DNA of 64,000 bases, from the NCBI RefSeq assembly GCF_000420085.1, contig NZ_ATUG01000001.1, positions 248,001 through 312,000 on the forward strand, in the 5' to 3' direction. The DNA comes from Desulfospira joergensenii DSM 10085. Lineage in GTDB: Bacteria; Desulfobacterota; Desulfobacteria; Desulfobacterales; Desulfobacteraceae. Position numbers and translations under genes: made by a program. Shown here in pieces: positions 45,233 to 54,845 of this stretch. The notes beneath the pieces are model-generated. The model was not told the DNA's origin. It saw nothing but the letters and a program-made list of their open reading frames with translations, and made no database searches. The stretch's first letter is position 1. Each line of letters opens with the position of its first letter.

Positions 45233-48200
45233 TTAGAAAGGATCCCTTTTAATGGGCAGACGGACAAAAAAACAGGTCCCGGTCCCGGGAGAGGACTCCA
45301 CCTCCATTTCTCCCCCATGGCTCTTGGTGATGATAAAATAGGACACGCTCAATCCCAGACCTGTTCCCTCTCCCACGGGTTTGGTGGTAAAAAAGGGCTC
45401 AAATATCCGTTTCCTGATCTTTTCATCCATGCCCGGACCATTGTCCCGGATTTCAATGCAGACCATTTCCCGGTCCGGCTCCCGGGTGATCCGGATGAAA
45501 AATTCCGGCTCCCGGGTTCCAGAGATCTGCATGGCCTGGGCTCCGTTGCGAAGGATGTTGAAAAGGACCTGCTGGATCTGGTTCCTCTCACAGAGCACCG
45601 GAGGAAGGTTTTCTTCCACCTCTTTCCTGATCCGGATGAGTTTAAAATCATATTTTTTTTTCAAATCAAAGTCGGTCCCGGCCAGTTCCAGGGTTTTATC
45701 CATGAGATTTTCCAGGGAATGGGAAGAGATCATCTTTTCGCTTTTTCGGGCAAAACTGAGCATGTTATCCACAATATCGGCCATCCGCTGTCCGGAGGAG
45801 ACAATGGACCGGGTCATGCGGAGGATTTCCCTTTTTTCCATGAATGTTCGGATCTGATCCATGGAGATGCCTATTTCCCGGGCCGCCTTCCTGTTGGCCG
45901 GCATATCTTTATTGGAAAGCCGCTGGGCCAGGACATCGGCCGTCTGCATCATCCCGGCCAGGGGATTGTTGATCTCATGGGCCATTCCTGCGGCAAGTCC
46001 GCCCACAGACATCATCTTTTCCGTCTGAATCATCATCTCCCGGGCCCGCCTGGCATCGGTGATATCCCTGACCGTTGCCTGGATCATGGTTTGTCCGCCG
46101 ATGTCCATGCGCGTGGCAATTACGCTGCCGTAGAATTTTTCTCCATCCATTGGTTTGTGGGTCCACTCAAAGGAGTGCTTGCCGGTCTCCATGATCTTTT
46201 TTATTAAAATCCCGGCCTTTTTCGGGGAAAGCCGGCCGTCGGCCTGGTAACGGGAGGACCGGTCTGCCGGATTCAATCCGAGCATCTGCTCCTTGGACCC
46301 GGCCCCGAACATCTTCACTGCAGCCGGGTTGCAGTCTGTAAGCCCCTTATCCGGATCCAGAAGAAGGATGGCGTCCATGGAAGATTCAAAAAGCTGCTTG
46401 TATTTTTTCTCATTTTCCTCTACTGCCTGCCGGGCTTTTTTCCGGTCCCGGGATAAGAAGACCTGGTCGATCTGGTCGGATACGGCCCGGGCAAATGCGA
46501 TCTCGTCATCGGCCCAGGTTCTCGCCTCTCCCACATGCTCAATGCAGAGGATCCCCAGGGTCCGGCCTTCGACCCTCAGGGCCACATCCAGCATGGATGT
46601 GATGCCCAGGGGCAGAAGATAGCTCTCTTTGAACTCGTGGGTTCGGGGGTCATTTAATGCGTCATGGGCAGCGATGATCCATTCCTGGATCTGGTTTTTA
46701 AAGTAAAGGGGATAATCCGTTTCTTTTAAGACCGCACCGCTGGAATGTTCTCCGGAACCCAGGGTATAGTTTTCCTTGAGCAGGATCTTGGATTGGTCTT
46801 TATTAAAAAGCCAGACCCCGACCCGCTCAGCTTTCAGGGTCTCTGCCACAAGACGGGTGATGAAATGAATGGAGCCCTCCACATCGGCCGATACCACGGC
46901 CGGGTTCCCGGTCAACTTGATCAGGGCCTCATGCTGGGCCTGGATCCTTTCCAGCCGTGCGTTCTGCTCATCCAGCCGGTCATGCTCCCGGGTAACATCC
47001 CTGAAGACCATCACCCCCCCCAGGGTCTCCCCGGCCCGGCTTTGGATGGGAGAGGCACTGTCCGCCACATGGTATGAAGTGCCGTCCCTTGAAATCAATG
47101 TGGTGTGATCGGCCAGTTCCATTTTTTTCCCGGTTTCCAATACCTGCTGAACCGGATTTTTCACAGGCTTCCGGGTATGGCCGTGAATGATATGAAACAC
47201 CTTTTCAAGGGGACGGCCCAGGGCCTCTTCAATGGGCCAGCCCGTCAACCTTTCAGCCACGGGGTTCATCTGGACGACGCCACCTTCCCTGTCCGTTGCA
47301 ATGACGGCATCTCCGATGGAGTTCAGGGTTGTCCGAAGATTCCTTTCACTCCGGCTCAGGTTTTTCTTGGCCTTTCCGGAAAGGATCAGCCCGTAGGTCA
47401 CACCGGCCAATCCAAGGGCCAGCATCAAAAAAACGATGGATGCGGGCCAGATCAGCTCTTTATGTTTTTCATAAAAGGATGCGGGTCTGAAAAGGACTTC
47501 GCTTCCTGGAGGCAATTGTCCCATCCCGATGGAATGCCGTTTCAGCTGCCTAAAATCAAAACGAAGAACCGTGGGGGTTTCATACTGGATCGGTATTGAT
47601 TCGGCCTTTTGTCCCGATAGTACGGATAAGGTCTTTTGGGCGGCCACGGCTCCCTGCCCATATCCGGAAACCAGATGTCCCCCCACAATGCCGTGACCCA
47701 GGCTGAAATTCCAGGCCCCGTATACGGGAACCGGAGAACGCCGGGAAACCAGTTCTGCCCCTTCATCGTATTCAAAAAAATCCCCGGACCTGTCCCTGGA
47801 AAAAAAAGTAAAAAGGACAATGGCCCCTGGATCGAGATCTTCAAGGAGGTGGATCAATTCGCCTTTATCCGCATCATAAAGCAATTCCAGGTTCATATCG
47901 CCGAGTTTTGCCGTTTTCGCCAGTTCTTTCACTTCTCCCTGTACCTGTCTGCCCGTGGTGGTATCGTCGGTGATCACCAGGATTTTCCGGCACCGGGGAT
48001 GAACTTTCCGGATCAGTGCCAAGTTGCCCTTGAGATTGGCCTTTTCAATAATACCGGTCATATTTTCCCTGTTTTGGAAATCCTTCTTGTCAAGGGAGTT
48101 CAGACCGCAGAACACCAGTGGAATGGGACCGAAAATCTCCCTGCCCATCCGGTTAAAAAATTCAAAGGCATTGTTATCCGAGCAGATGACCGCATCATAG

Positions 48201-48541
48201 GGATGGCGGGTATGCTTTACGGCCAGAAGTTTAGCTAGCAGATCCTGGTATTTCTCATCAAACTGCCGTTTGGTATCCATGTACTCCACATGGAGATCAA
48301 TGCCGGTTTGTACCAGGGTTTCTTCAACCCCCCGGGTGATTTCATCGGACCAGAGATACCCTTTATGGTAGGAGTTGAGCAGGAGCACTCTTTTACCGGC
48401 ATATCCGGCATGGGAATTTTTTATTTCAGAATGGGCAAAAGCCGAATGGATGAAAAGAAAGCAGACCAGGCAAAGGAAGATTTTTTTTCGCCCCTTGTTT
48501 TCCCGGGTCCTTGGCATGAACATGTCCGGTCCCTTTTCCAT
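45233..48541 (-). CDS. Sensor histidine kinase with ABC_sub_bind-type periplasmic domain, PAS, GAF and PAS
   Basis: A 1102-residue kinase. Signal anchor (KIFLCLVCFLFIHSAFAHS), an ABC_sub_bind-like sensor (about 50-345; KRVLLLNSYHKGYLWSDEIT, ICSDNNAFEFFNRMG, GIVGGHLVSGYGQGAVAA), transmembrane helix (WPASIVFLMLALGLAGVTYG), PAS, GAF, PAS, then HisKA with phospho-His855 (GMAHEINNPLAGMM) and ATPase motifs DNGPGMDE and GTGLGLS. No receiver domain follows. It is a paralogue of the next gene (48751-51087), which lacks the first PAS and the GAF. ATG 48541 is supported by GGAG. Confidence 0.9.
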   Translation of the reverse strand: MEKGPDMFMPRTRENKGRKKIFLCLVCFLFIHSAFAHSEIKNSHAGYAGKRVLLLNSYHKGYLWSDEITRGVEETLVQTGIDLHVEYMDTKRQFDEKYQDLLAKLLAVKHTRHPYDAVICSDNNAFEFFNRMGREIFGPIPLVFCGLNSLDKKDFQNRENMTGIIEKANLKGNLALIRKVHPRCRKILVITDDTTTGRQVQGEVKELAKTAKLGDMNLELLYDADKGELIHLLEDLDPGAIVLFTFFSRDRSGDFFEYDEGAELVSRRSPVPVYGAWNFSLGHGIVGGHLVSGYGQGAVAAQKTLSVLSGQKAESIPIQYETPTVLRFDFRQLKRHSIGMGQLPPGSEVLFRPASFYEKHKELIWPASIVFLMLALGLAGVTYGLILSGKAKKNLSRSERNLRTTLNSIGDAVIATDREGGVVQMNPVAERLTGWPIEEALGRPLEKVFHIIHGHTRKPVKNPVQQVLETGKKMELADHTTLISRDGTSYHVADSASPIQSRAGETLGGVMVFRDVTREHDRLDEQNARLERIQAQHEALIKLTGNPAVVSADVEGSIHFITRLVAETLKAERVGVWLFNKDQSKILLKENYTLGSGEHSSGAVLKETDYPLYFKNQIQEWIIAAHDALNDPRTHEFKESYLLPLGITSMLDVALRVEGRTLGILCIEHVGEARTWADDEIAFARAVSDQIDQVFLSRDRKKARQAVEENEKKYKQLFESSMDAILLLDPDKGLTDCNPAAVKMFGAGSKEQMLGLNPADRSSRYQADGRLSPKKAGILIKKIMETGKHSFEWTHKPMDGEKFYGSVIATRMDIGGQTMIQATVRDITDARRAREMMIQTEKMMSVGGLAAGMAHEINNPLAGMMQTADVLAQRLSNKDMPANRKAAREIGISMDQIRTFMEKREILRMTRSIVSSGQRMADIVDNMLSFARKSEKMISSHSLENLMDKTLELAGTDFDLKKKYDFKLIRIRKEVEENLPPVLCERNQIQQVLFNILRNGAQAMQISGTREPEFFIRITREPDREMVCIEIRDNGPGMDEKIRKRIFEPFFTTKPVGEGTGLGLSVSYFIITKSHGGEMEVESSPGTGTCFFVRLPIKRDPF

Positions 48542-48605
48542 ACTCCTGACTCCATTGTGAGAATTATGAAGTGTAAAGTAAAAAAAAGGCGGGTGTCAAG
48601 GAATT

Positions 48606-48719
48606 TCAGGCACCCGTACGATCCAGAGTCTCACGGATATTCCGGAGCAGATGGTCTCCGGGCACAGGTTTTTGCAGATATTTTTCGATTCCGGATTTTG
48701 AAGCATCTTTCCCGGAAAG
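48606..48719 (-). pseudogene. Remnant of a receiver-domain C-terminus
   Basis: The minus-strand frame reads LSGKDASKSGIEKYLQKPVP, then GDHLLRNIRETLDRTGA and TGA at 48606-48608. This matches the last 35 residues of a CheY-like receiver, including the conserved KP dipeptide, but the phospho-acceptor region is missing. It lies 31 bp after the histidine kinase stop at 48751, as if a hybrid kinase had lost most of its receiver. Confidence 0.55.
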
Positions 48720-48750
48720 GTGTATGCCGTATCTGGTGCATGGAAAAGAC

Positions 48751-51087
48751 TCAGCCGATGTTCTGCCTGAAGGGCAGCCGGATGAAGAATTCAGACCCTG
48801 ATCCGGGAGCGGATTCCACCCCCATTTCACCCCCGTGATTTTCTGTGACAATGAAATAGGATACGCTGAGCCCCAGGCCTGTGCCCTCCCCCACGGGCTT
48901 GGTGGTAAAAAAAGGCTCGAAGATCCGCTTGCGGGTGGGTTCGTCCATGCCCGGGCCATTGTCCCGGATCCTGATGCACACCATTTCCCTTTCCCGCTCT
49001 GATTTGATCTCCAGGACAAACTCGGGATCCCGGGCGGCCGAAGCGAGCATGGCCTGGGTTCCGTTGGACAGGATGTTCAGGAAAACCTGCTGGATTTTAT
49101 TTCCCTCGCAAAGCACCAGAGGCAGGCCGGGTTCATATTTTTTTACGATCCGAACCTTTTTAAAGTCATGGTGTTTTTTAAGATTAAAATCCGTGGCTGC
49201 CAGGTCCAGGGTCTTATCCATGAGGTTCTCAATGGAATTCAGGGAGAGCGTATCCTCGCTTTTCCTGGCAAAGCGGAGCATATTGGTAACGATATGGGAC
49301 ATTCTCTGTCCGGATTCCAGAACGGTGGTAAGCAGGTCTAAGATACCCCTTTCTTCCATATAGGCCTTGATCTTGTCCATGGGGATTCCGATTTTTTCGG
49401 CGGCATCCCTGTTGGCGGGCATATGGGCTCTGGTAAGCCTCCTTGCAATCACATCGGCACTCTGCATCATTCCGGCCAGGGGATTGTTGATCTCATGGGC
49501 CATGCCTGCGGCAAGGCCGCCGACGGACATCATCTTTTCCGACTGGACCAAGAGCTCCTGGGCCCGCTTGTATTCGGTTATATCCCGGATGGTTACCTGG
49601 ATGATATCTTTCCCGTTGATGGTTACACAGGTGCCAAGGACGCTGGTATAAAAAGCCTCTCCGTCAAGTTTATTGTGCAGCCATTCAAACAGGCAGACCT
49701 CGCCGGCCATGATCCTCGACGACATCTGCCGGGCCTTTTCCCGGGACAGAATCCTGCCGGGCTGGTATTTTGGAGAGAAATCCAAAGGACTTTTTCCAAT
49801 CATATCCTCCTTGGAGCTGGCGCCGAACATGTGAAGCCCTGCCGGATTGCAGTCCAGCAGTCCCTGCCTTGCTTCGATGAGCCAGATGGCATCCATTGAG
49901 GATTCAAACAGGCTTCTGTACTTTTTCTCACTTTCCTTTACGTTTTCCTCTGCCCTCCGGGAACGGACCAGGCCGTAGGTGACGCCTAGGAACGCCAGGA
50001 CAAGAAGACCGAAAAGAGCGGCAGTGCCCCAGATTAATTTCTTATATTCCCCGTAGAAAGAGACGGGACGGAACAGGATTTCGCTTCCCGGAGGCAGCAG
50101 CCCGGATTGGATGCCATGCTGCTGGAGCTGCCTGTTGTCAAACCGCAGATTCGTTGGGGTTTCCTGCTGTATGGGGATGTTCTTTGCCCTTTGACCCGAC
50201 AGAACGGCCAGGGCCTTTCTTGCCGCTGCGGCCCCGTGTTCATATCCTCCCACCAGATGGCCGCCCACAATGCCGTGGCCCAGGCTGAAATTCCAGGCTC
50301 CGTAAACCGGTACGGCAGAGTGATCGGTCACCAGCCGGGTGGCCTGGTCATACTCGAAAAACCGGTCCTCATTGTCCAGGAAGAACAGGGTAAAAAAGAC
50401 CACCGTACCGGGCTTCAGGGCTTCAAGGAATGAGACCAGTTCATCTTCGCTGACGTCATAGACCAGGACGAGCCTGGGCCAGAGGGGTTTGGGGGCGGCC
50501 ATGAGTTTTCTGACCTGATTCTGAATCCGTTTTCCCGTGGTGGTGTTGTCCGTGATCACGATAATTTTCTGACAGGCCGGATGGAGGCGTCTGATCAGGT
50601 CAAAGTTACCGGCAAGTTCGATCTGCTCGTTTACCCCGGTCTTATTCGCCACTCCTTTCAGGTCCTGTTCAGACAAAAAATTGACCCCGCAGAACACAAG
50701 GGGGACATTGCCGAAGATCTGGTGTCCCTGGTTGGAAAAAAAATCAAAGGCATTGTTGTCGGATGTGATCACGGCATCATACCGGCCTTTCCCGTACTTC
50801 ACGGTCAAAAGAAGGGAGAGCAGATTCTGATAGGCGCCGTCCCAGTGGCGCTTGGTATCCATGTACTCAACATAGAGATCGACCCCGCCCCGGGCCAGGG
50901 TGTCCTCCACCCCCCGGGTGATCTCGTCCGACCATTGGTAGCCTTTGTGATAGGAATTGAGCAGAACCACCCGTTTATGGGGGCGGGTATCGGAAAAAGG
51001 ATCCGAACCGGACCGGGCGTCGGGTATGGGAAGGAGAAGAACAAAAAACAGAATCAATACGGCCAGACGGTTTATTCCATGGATCAT
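48751..51087 (-). CDS. Sensor histidine kinase with ABC_sub_bind-type periplasmic domain and PAS
   Basis: A 778-residue paralogue of the preceding kinase. Signal sequence (LAVLILFFVLLLPIPDARS), ABC_sub_bind-like sensor (about 35-330; KRVVLLNSYHKGYQWSDEIT, GIVGGHLVGGYEHGAAAA), transmembrane helix, one PAS, HisKA with phospho-His531 (GMAHEINNPLAGMMQ), ATPase motifs DNGPGMDE and GTGLGLS. A receiver relic follows its 3' end. The shared sensor fold suggests that both kinases sense a small periplasmic ligand, possibly through related molecules. No output regulator is adjacent. Confidence 0.9.
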   Translation of the reverse strand: MIHGINRLAVLILFFVLLLPIPDARSGSDPFSDTRPHKRVVLLNSYHKGYQWSDEITRGVEDTLARGGVDLYVEYMDTKRHWDGAYQNLLSLLLTVKYGKGRYDAVITSDNNAFDFFSNQGHQIFGNVPLVFCGVNFLSEQDLKGVANKTGVNEQIELAGNFDLIRRLHPACQKIIVITDNTTTGKRIQNQVRKLMAAPKPLWPRLVLVYDVSEDELVSFLEALKPGTVVFFTLFFLDNEDRFFEYDQATRLVTDHSAVPVYGAWNFSLGHGIVGGHLVGGYEHGAAAARKALAVLSGQRAKNIPIQQETPTNLRFDNRQLQQHGIQSGLLPPGSEILFRPVSFYGEYKKLIWGTAALFGLLVLAFLGVTYGLVRSRRAEENVKESEKKYRSLFESSMDAIWLIEARQGLLDCNPAGLHMFGASSKEDMIGKSPLDFSPKYQPGRILSREKARQMSSRIMAGEVCLFEWLHNKLDGEAFYTSVLGTCVTINGKDIIQVTIRDITEYKRAQELLVQSEKMMSVGGLAAGMAHEINNPLAGMMQSADVIARRLTRAHMPANRDAAEKIGIPMDKIKAYMEERGILDLLTTVLESGQRMSHIVTNMLRFARKSEDTLSLNSIENLMDKTLDLAATDFNLKKHHDFKKVRIVKKYEPGLPLVLCEGNKIQQVFLNILSNGTQAMLASAARDPEFVLEIKSEREREMVCIRIRDNGPGMDEPTRKRIFEPFFTTKPVGEGTGLGLSVSYFIVTENHGGEMGVESAPGSGSEFFIRLPFRQNIG

Positions 51088-51173
51088 GATCTTTTTTCAT
51101 CCCCCCTTAACCCCCGGGTTTAATTACTTAAACACTCATGATACGCCCGTTTTAGGTAAGTCGGAAGCCCATG

Positions 51174-54100
51174 TCAAGGAATTTCAGGTTTTGAACCGGC
51201 CAGACAGGCCTTCAATTTTCTCAGCCGGTTTTCCGGGGGCCTGTCAAAAAATACGCCCCGGCCCTCCTGATCCGGGTGCATGCCCCGGATGAAAAGATAA
51301 AAGATGCCTCCGAAATCCCTTTCATACTCGTATTTCCCCAGACGAAGTTCAAGGTAGCGGTCAAGGGCGGCAAGGTAGATATGGTATTGCAGGATATAAT
51401 GGTGATCTGCCATGGCCGATTCCATGGCAGACCTGTCGTAGCAGCCGTAGTGCTCCCCCAGGAAATTGGATTTATAGTCAATGATATACCATTTGTCCTT
51501 GAACCGGACCACAAGATCGATAAATCCCTTGACAAAACCGGTAAATGACTCGGTTCCCAGGCGGCCCAGCATGTCCGGGTAATCTTGAAAGCCCGGATCT
51601 CCCTCAAACAGACCGGCCAGTTCAGACAGCCTGAAATCTTTTACATCAAAGGCAAATTCCAGCTCGGTAAACCGGTCCCTGACCGGGATATCTTTCAGGC
51701 AAAAACCCTTTGATCCCAGCCGGGAGCCGAGGATATCCTGAACGGCCTGCACGGAAGGTTCCAGAAGACCGGGATCAGAGAACCCGAACCTGTCCAGGTT
51801 CTGAGTCACGCTGGACTTGATCCCCTGTCGGGTTTCCCCGAAATCGAGTTTCTCCAGTACGGCGTGGAAAAAATCTCCCGCTTTGGCCCCCTTGGGAAAA
51901 TCCTTGAGCAAAATGGGCAGATCCGGTCCTGGAACCGGCGGATGAATCTGTGCCGGATCCCTGTCCGGTATCCGGTTCCCGGGTCCGGACTTGGCCGAAG
52001 AGATCATGCCGGAAAAGGAGGAGATCCGCCAGTCCGCTTCAATCCTCCTTTTCAAAAGTCTGGGGACCAGCTCAGAATCCGGAACAGCTTCGGAAATCCA
52101 GGCGGATGCTGGAAGATCCAGGGCCGGATCAATGGCTATGCTCTCCTTCCCCAGGGCGGAAAGGCCTTCAAGGTCCCGGATCATATCCTCATCCGGACCG
52201 CATCCCTTGGGATGGAGAAGAGCACCCAAAGCCGAGGTTTCCACCCCGGAAAATCCTCCCCAGAAGATCCGGCACATGGCCGATGCCCGGGTCAGGGCCA
52301 CGTATAGAAGACGCCTTTGCTCGGCCTGGTCCTCTGCCGCTTTAAGCTGCCTGGACCGGTCCGGACCGCCGGATTCATCCGAACCAGAAGAAGATCCGGA
52401 TCTCAAGTCGAGTCTCAGCCGGTTGTCCAGATCCGGGTCATGGAAAAGAACGACCCCCTTTCCCGGTCCCCCTCCCTGGCCTGTCCACAGATAGGGAAGG
52501 TAGACAAGGGGATATTCCAGCCCTTTGCTCTTATGGATGGTCACAATGGCCACGGCTTTTTTATCGCTTTCAAGCCTCAGTTCATCCGCTGTTTCCCCCC
52601 GGGTTTCGGGATTGAGCTGGGTCTCCATCCACCCTAGGAGATAAAACATGGACAGATGGTTCTGCTGTTCCGCCTGGGATGCAAGCTCAATCAGATGGTA
52701 GAAGTTGGTCAGCCCCCGTTCACTGATCCGGGAATCCGGACTCAGCACCCCTTCTGCCGAATGGAACAGGGCCATGAACATGGCGGCCACCCCCCGGGTC
52801 TCCCAGAGATCCCTGAATGCCCTGAACCGGTCCTGCCATTTTTCCAGAGAAGATTCATCCCGGTCCAGCCCGACCAGGTCCCGGGCCCGGAACCCGAACA
52901 CCGATGTGGCCAGGGCCGCCTTTAAAAATCCCTGGTGGCCCGACCGGGCCGCCCCGATCAGGATGGTGTAGAATTCCATGGCTTCCCCGGCGTCAAACAC
53001 AGATCCGGTCTTGGAAACATAGGCCGGAATATTTAGAAAGGACAGGGCTTCAAGGACCTCTTCGGCCTGGACATTGGTCCGGACCAGCACGGCCGCGTCC
53101 CCCGGAACCGGGACGCGTTCCTCCCCGTTTTTATCCTTGAGCCGGAACCCGGATCTGAGATCTGCAGCAATCTGCCGGGCAAGAATCCGGGGAATGACCT
53201 TCATCCCGTGTTCCCGCTTGATAAATCCCCGGCGGTCCAGGGAGTTCTCCTCCCGGGCAAGAAAAGTGAAGCGCAGGGGAGGGACAGATTTTCCCTGTTC
53301 CAAAAGCAGGTTGACAGCGGTTTCCGGGGTTCCCACCGGTGTGAATTCAATCCCCTCGAATAAAAAAGGCCGGGGATCCAGACTGAAAACATGGTTGATC
53401 CCACGGACCAGCAGGGGGGATGACCTGTAATTTTTTTCCAGGGTAAATCTCTGGCCGCTCTCTTTTGCGGCGGACAGATAGGCAAAGATATCTCCGCCCC
53501 TGAAGGCGTAGATGGCCTGTTTGGGATCTCCTATCATGAAAAAAGGGGTTGATTCCGTCTCCGTGGAAAAAGGCGTTGAGAACAGGCTGGAAAAGATGCT
53601 GTACTGCCGGGGATCTGTATCCTGGAATTCATCGATGAGGCAGGCCCGGTATTTTTCACGGACAGCCGTTCTCAGTCTTTTTTCCTCCGGGCCTTCCAGG
53701 GCCCGGGCAAGGTCGCTGACCAGGTCATCAAAAAAACAGATTCCCTGGTTTGCCTTGATCTTTTCAAGTTCCCTGTCAAAAAAGGTCAGAAACGAGAGCC
53801 TCAGACTGATCAGATTCTGCTCCATGATCCGGTAGAGGCCGGCCAGGTCTTGGCACAGGTCAAAAAATTCATGGCAGGGGGGAGAAAATCCGGACTTGGT
53901 TTTAGCGGCGATGGAGGAGGCCGTGAACCGGAACAGGGGATCCCCTTTCTCCTCCATGACAAAAAAGGCATCCCGGCCCTGGGTTTGGAGTTTTTCAAGG
54001 CTGGCTCCCAGCCAGGCCGGTACATTCTTTTTGGTATAGCTTCTCTTGTCCAGGCCCTTGTCTCCCTGGATAAAGTCTATAATTCCCTGTTTTTCCATTT

Positions 54101-54779
54101 TCAGCAGATCATGAATTTTCCCGGTTAGCGCCCGGTATTCATCCCCTATTTCCCGGAAGGAAGCGGTTTTGGGAATAATGTCCCGGACCCCCTGGGAGAC
54201 CACAGGCCTGAAATCCCTGATAAAGCCATCGGGAGTGGCCCCCTGCCGGTCCAGGAAGGCAAGATCCAGGGGGTCCATATCATTGATCCGGGTCATGAAA
54301 AAATCCATGCAGACCTGGTTCAGAAAGGAAGAAGAATCCGGTGCCAGCTCTGCATCAAAATAAGCCCCGCTTTCAAAGGCGTGCTCCCGTAAAGTCTTGA
54401 AGCAGAAGGAATGGATGGTCATGATGGGGGCCTGGTCAAAACAGATCAGGCTGTGGGAGATGCGGCGGCGCACCAGCCCGGGATCGGGCATGCGGCCCAG
54501 GTGCTCTGCCAGTTCATCCCCGGGCGCGGCCTTTTCTTTTCCGGATTCCAGGTCTTCCAGAAACCGGAGCCCCTGGGCAAGGCGCTGGCGGATTCTCAGC
54601 TTGAGCTCGGCCGCCGCAGCCTCCGTAAAGGTCACCACCAGAATCGACTCAACGGGAAAGCCCAGGGCAATGAGCCTTACCATGAGGGTGGTAATGGTAT
54701 AGGTCTTGCCGGTGCCGGCGCTGGCCTCGATAAGGGTGGCCTTTTCAAGGTCCAGGCCATAGGGGTCCAAGGGCTTCAT
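51174..54779 (-). CDS. recB: Exodeoxyribonuclease V beta subunit (RecB)
   Basis: A 1201-residue SF1 helicase-nuclease for double-strand-break repair. Walker A is EASAGTGKT (Lys25), with further UvrD-type motifs (LIDEFQDTDPRQ; IGDPKQAIYAFRGGD; LYVALTRA). The C-terminal PD-(D/E)xK nuclease is intact: GFIDLVVRF followed by DYKS (Asp1101, Lys1103). GGGAGGATCC supports the ATG at 54779. It follows recC by 66 bp on the same strand. recD is not in the window. Confidence 0.95.
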   Translation of the reverse strand: MKPLDPYGLDLEKATLIEASAGTGKTYTITTLMVRLIALGFPVESILVVTFTEAAAAELKLRIRQRLAQGLRFLEDLESGKEKAAPGDELAEHLGRMPDPGLVRRRISHSLICFDQAPIMTIHSFCFKTLREHAFESGAYFDAELAPDSSSFLNQVCMDFFMTRINDMDPLDLAFLDRQGATPDGFIRDFRPVVSQGVRDIIPKTASFREIGDEYRALTGKIHDLLKMEKQGIIDFIQGDKGLDKRSYTKKNVPAWLGASLEKLQTQGRDAFFVMEEKGDPLFRFTASSIAAKTKSGFSPPCHEFFDLCQDLAGLYRIMEQNLISLRLSFLTFFDRELEKIKANQGICFFDDLVSDLARALEGPEEKRLRTAVREKYRACLIDEFQDTDPRQYSIFSSLFSTPFSTETESTPFFMIGDPKQAIYAFRGGDIFAYLSAAKESGQRFTLEKNYRSSPLLVRGINHVFSLDPRPFLFEGIEFTPVGTPETAVNLLLEQGKSVPPLRFTFLAREENSLDRRGFIKREHGMKVIPRILARQIAADLRSGFRLKDKNGEERVPVPGDAAVLVRTNVQAEEVLEALSFLNIPAYVSKTGSVFDAGEAMEFYTILIGAARSGHQGFLKAALATSVFGFRARDLVGLDRDESSLEKWQDRFRAFRDLWETRGVAAMFMALFHSAEGVLSPDSRISERGLTNFYHLIELASQAEQQNHLSMFYLLGWMETQLNPETRGETADELRLESDKKAVAIVTIHKSKGLEYPLVYLPYLWTGQGGGPGKGVVLFHDPDLDNRLRLDLRSGSSSGSDESGGPDRSRQLKAAEDQAEQRRLLYVALTRASAMCRIFWGGFSGVETSALGALLHPKGCGPDEDMIRDLEGLSALGKESIAIDPALDLPASAWISEAVPDSELVPRLLKRRIEADWRISSFSGMISSAKSGPGNRIPDRDPAQIHPPVPGPDLPILLKDFPKGAKAGDFFHAVLEKLDFGETRQGIKSSVTQNLDRFGFSDPGLLEPSVQAVQDILGSRLGSKGFCLKDIPVRDRFTELEFAFDVKDFRLSELAGLFEGDPGFQDYPDMLGRLGTESFTGFVKGFIDLVVRFKDKWYIIDYKSNFLGEHYGCYDRSAMESAMADHHYILQYHIYLAALDRYLELRLGKYEYERDFGGIFYLFIRGMHPDQEGRGVFFDRPPENRLRKLKACLAGSKPEIP

Positions 54780-54845
54780 CTCGGATCCTCCCCCGGGTTT
54801 CCATACCCAAAATTTTTTTTTCTTTGAAATGGTCTCGTCATGATT

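Noticed and set aside
44918-46207. A 429-codon plus-strand frame crossing the two kinases
   Set aside because: It spans parts of two real minus-strand genes and an intergenic gap, with no start signal or domain.
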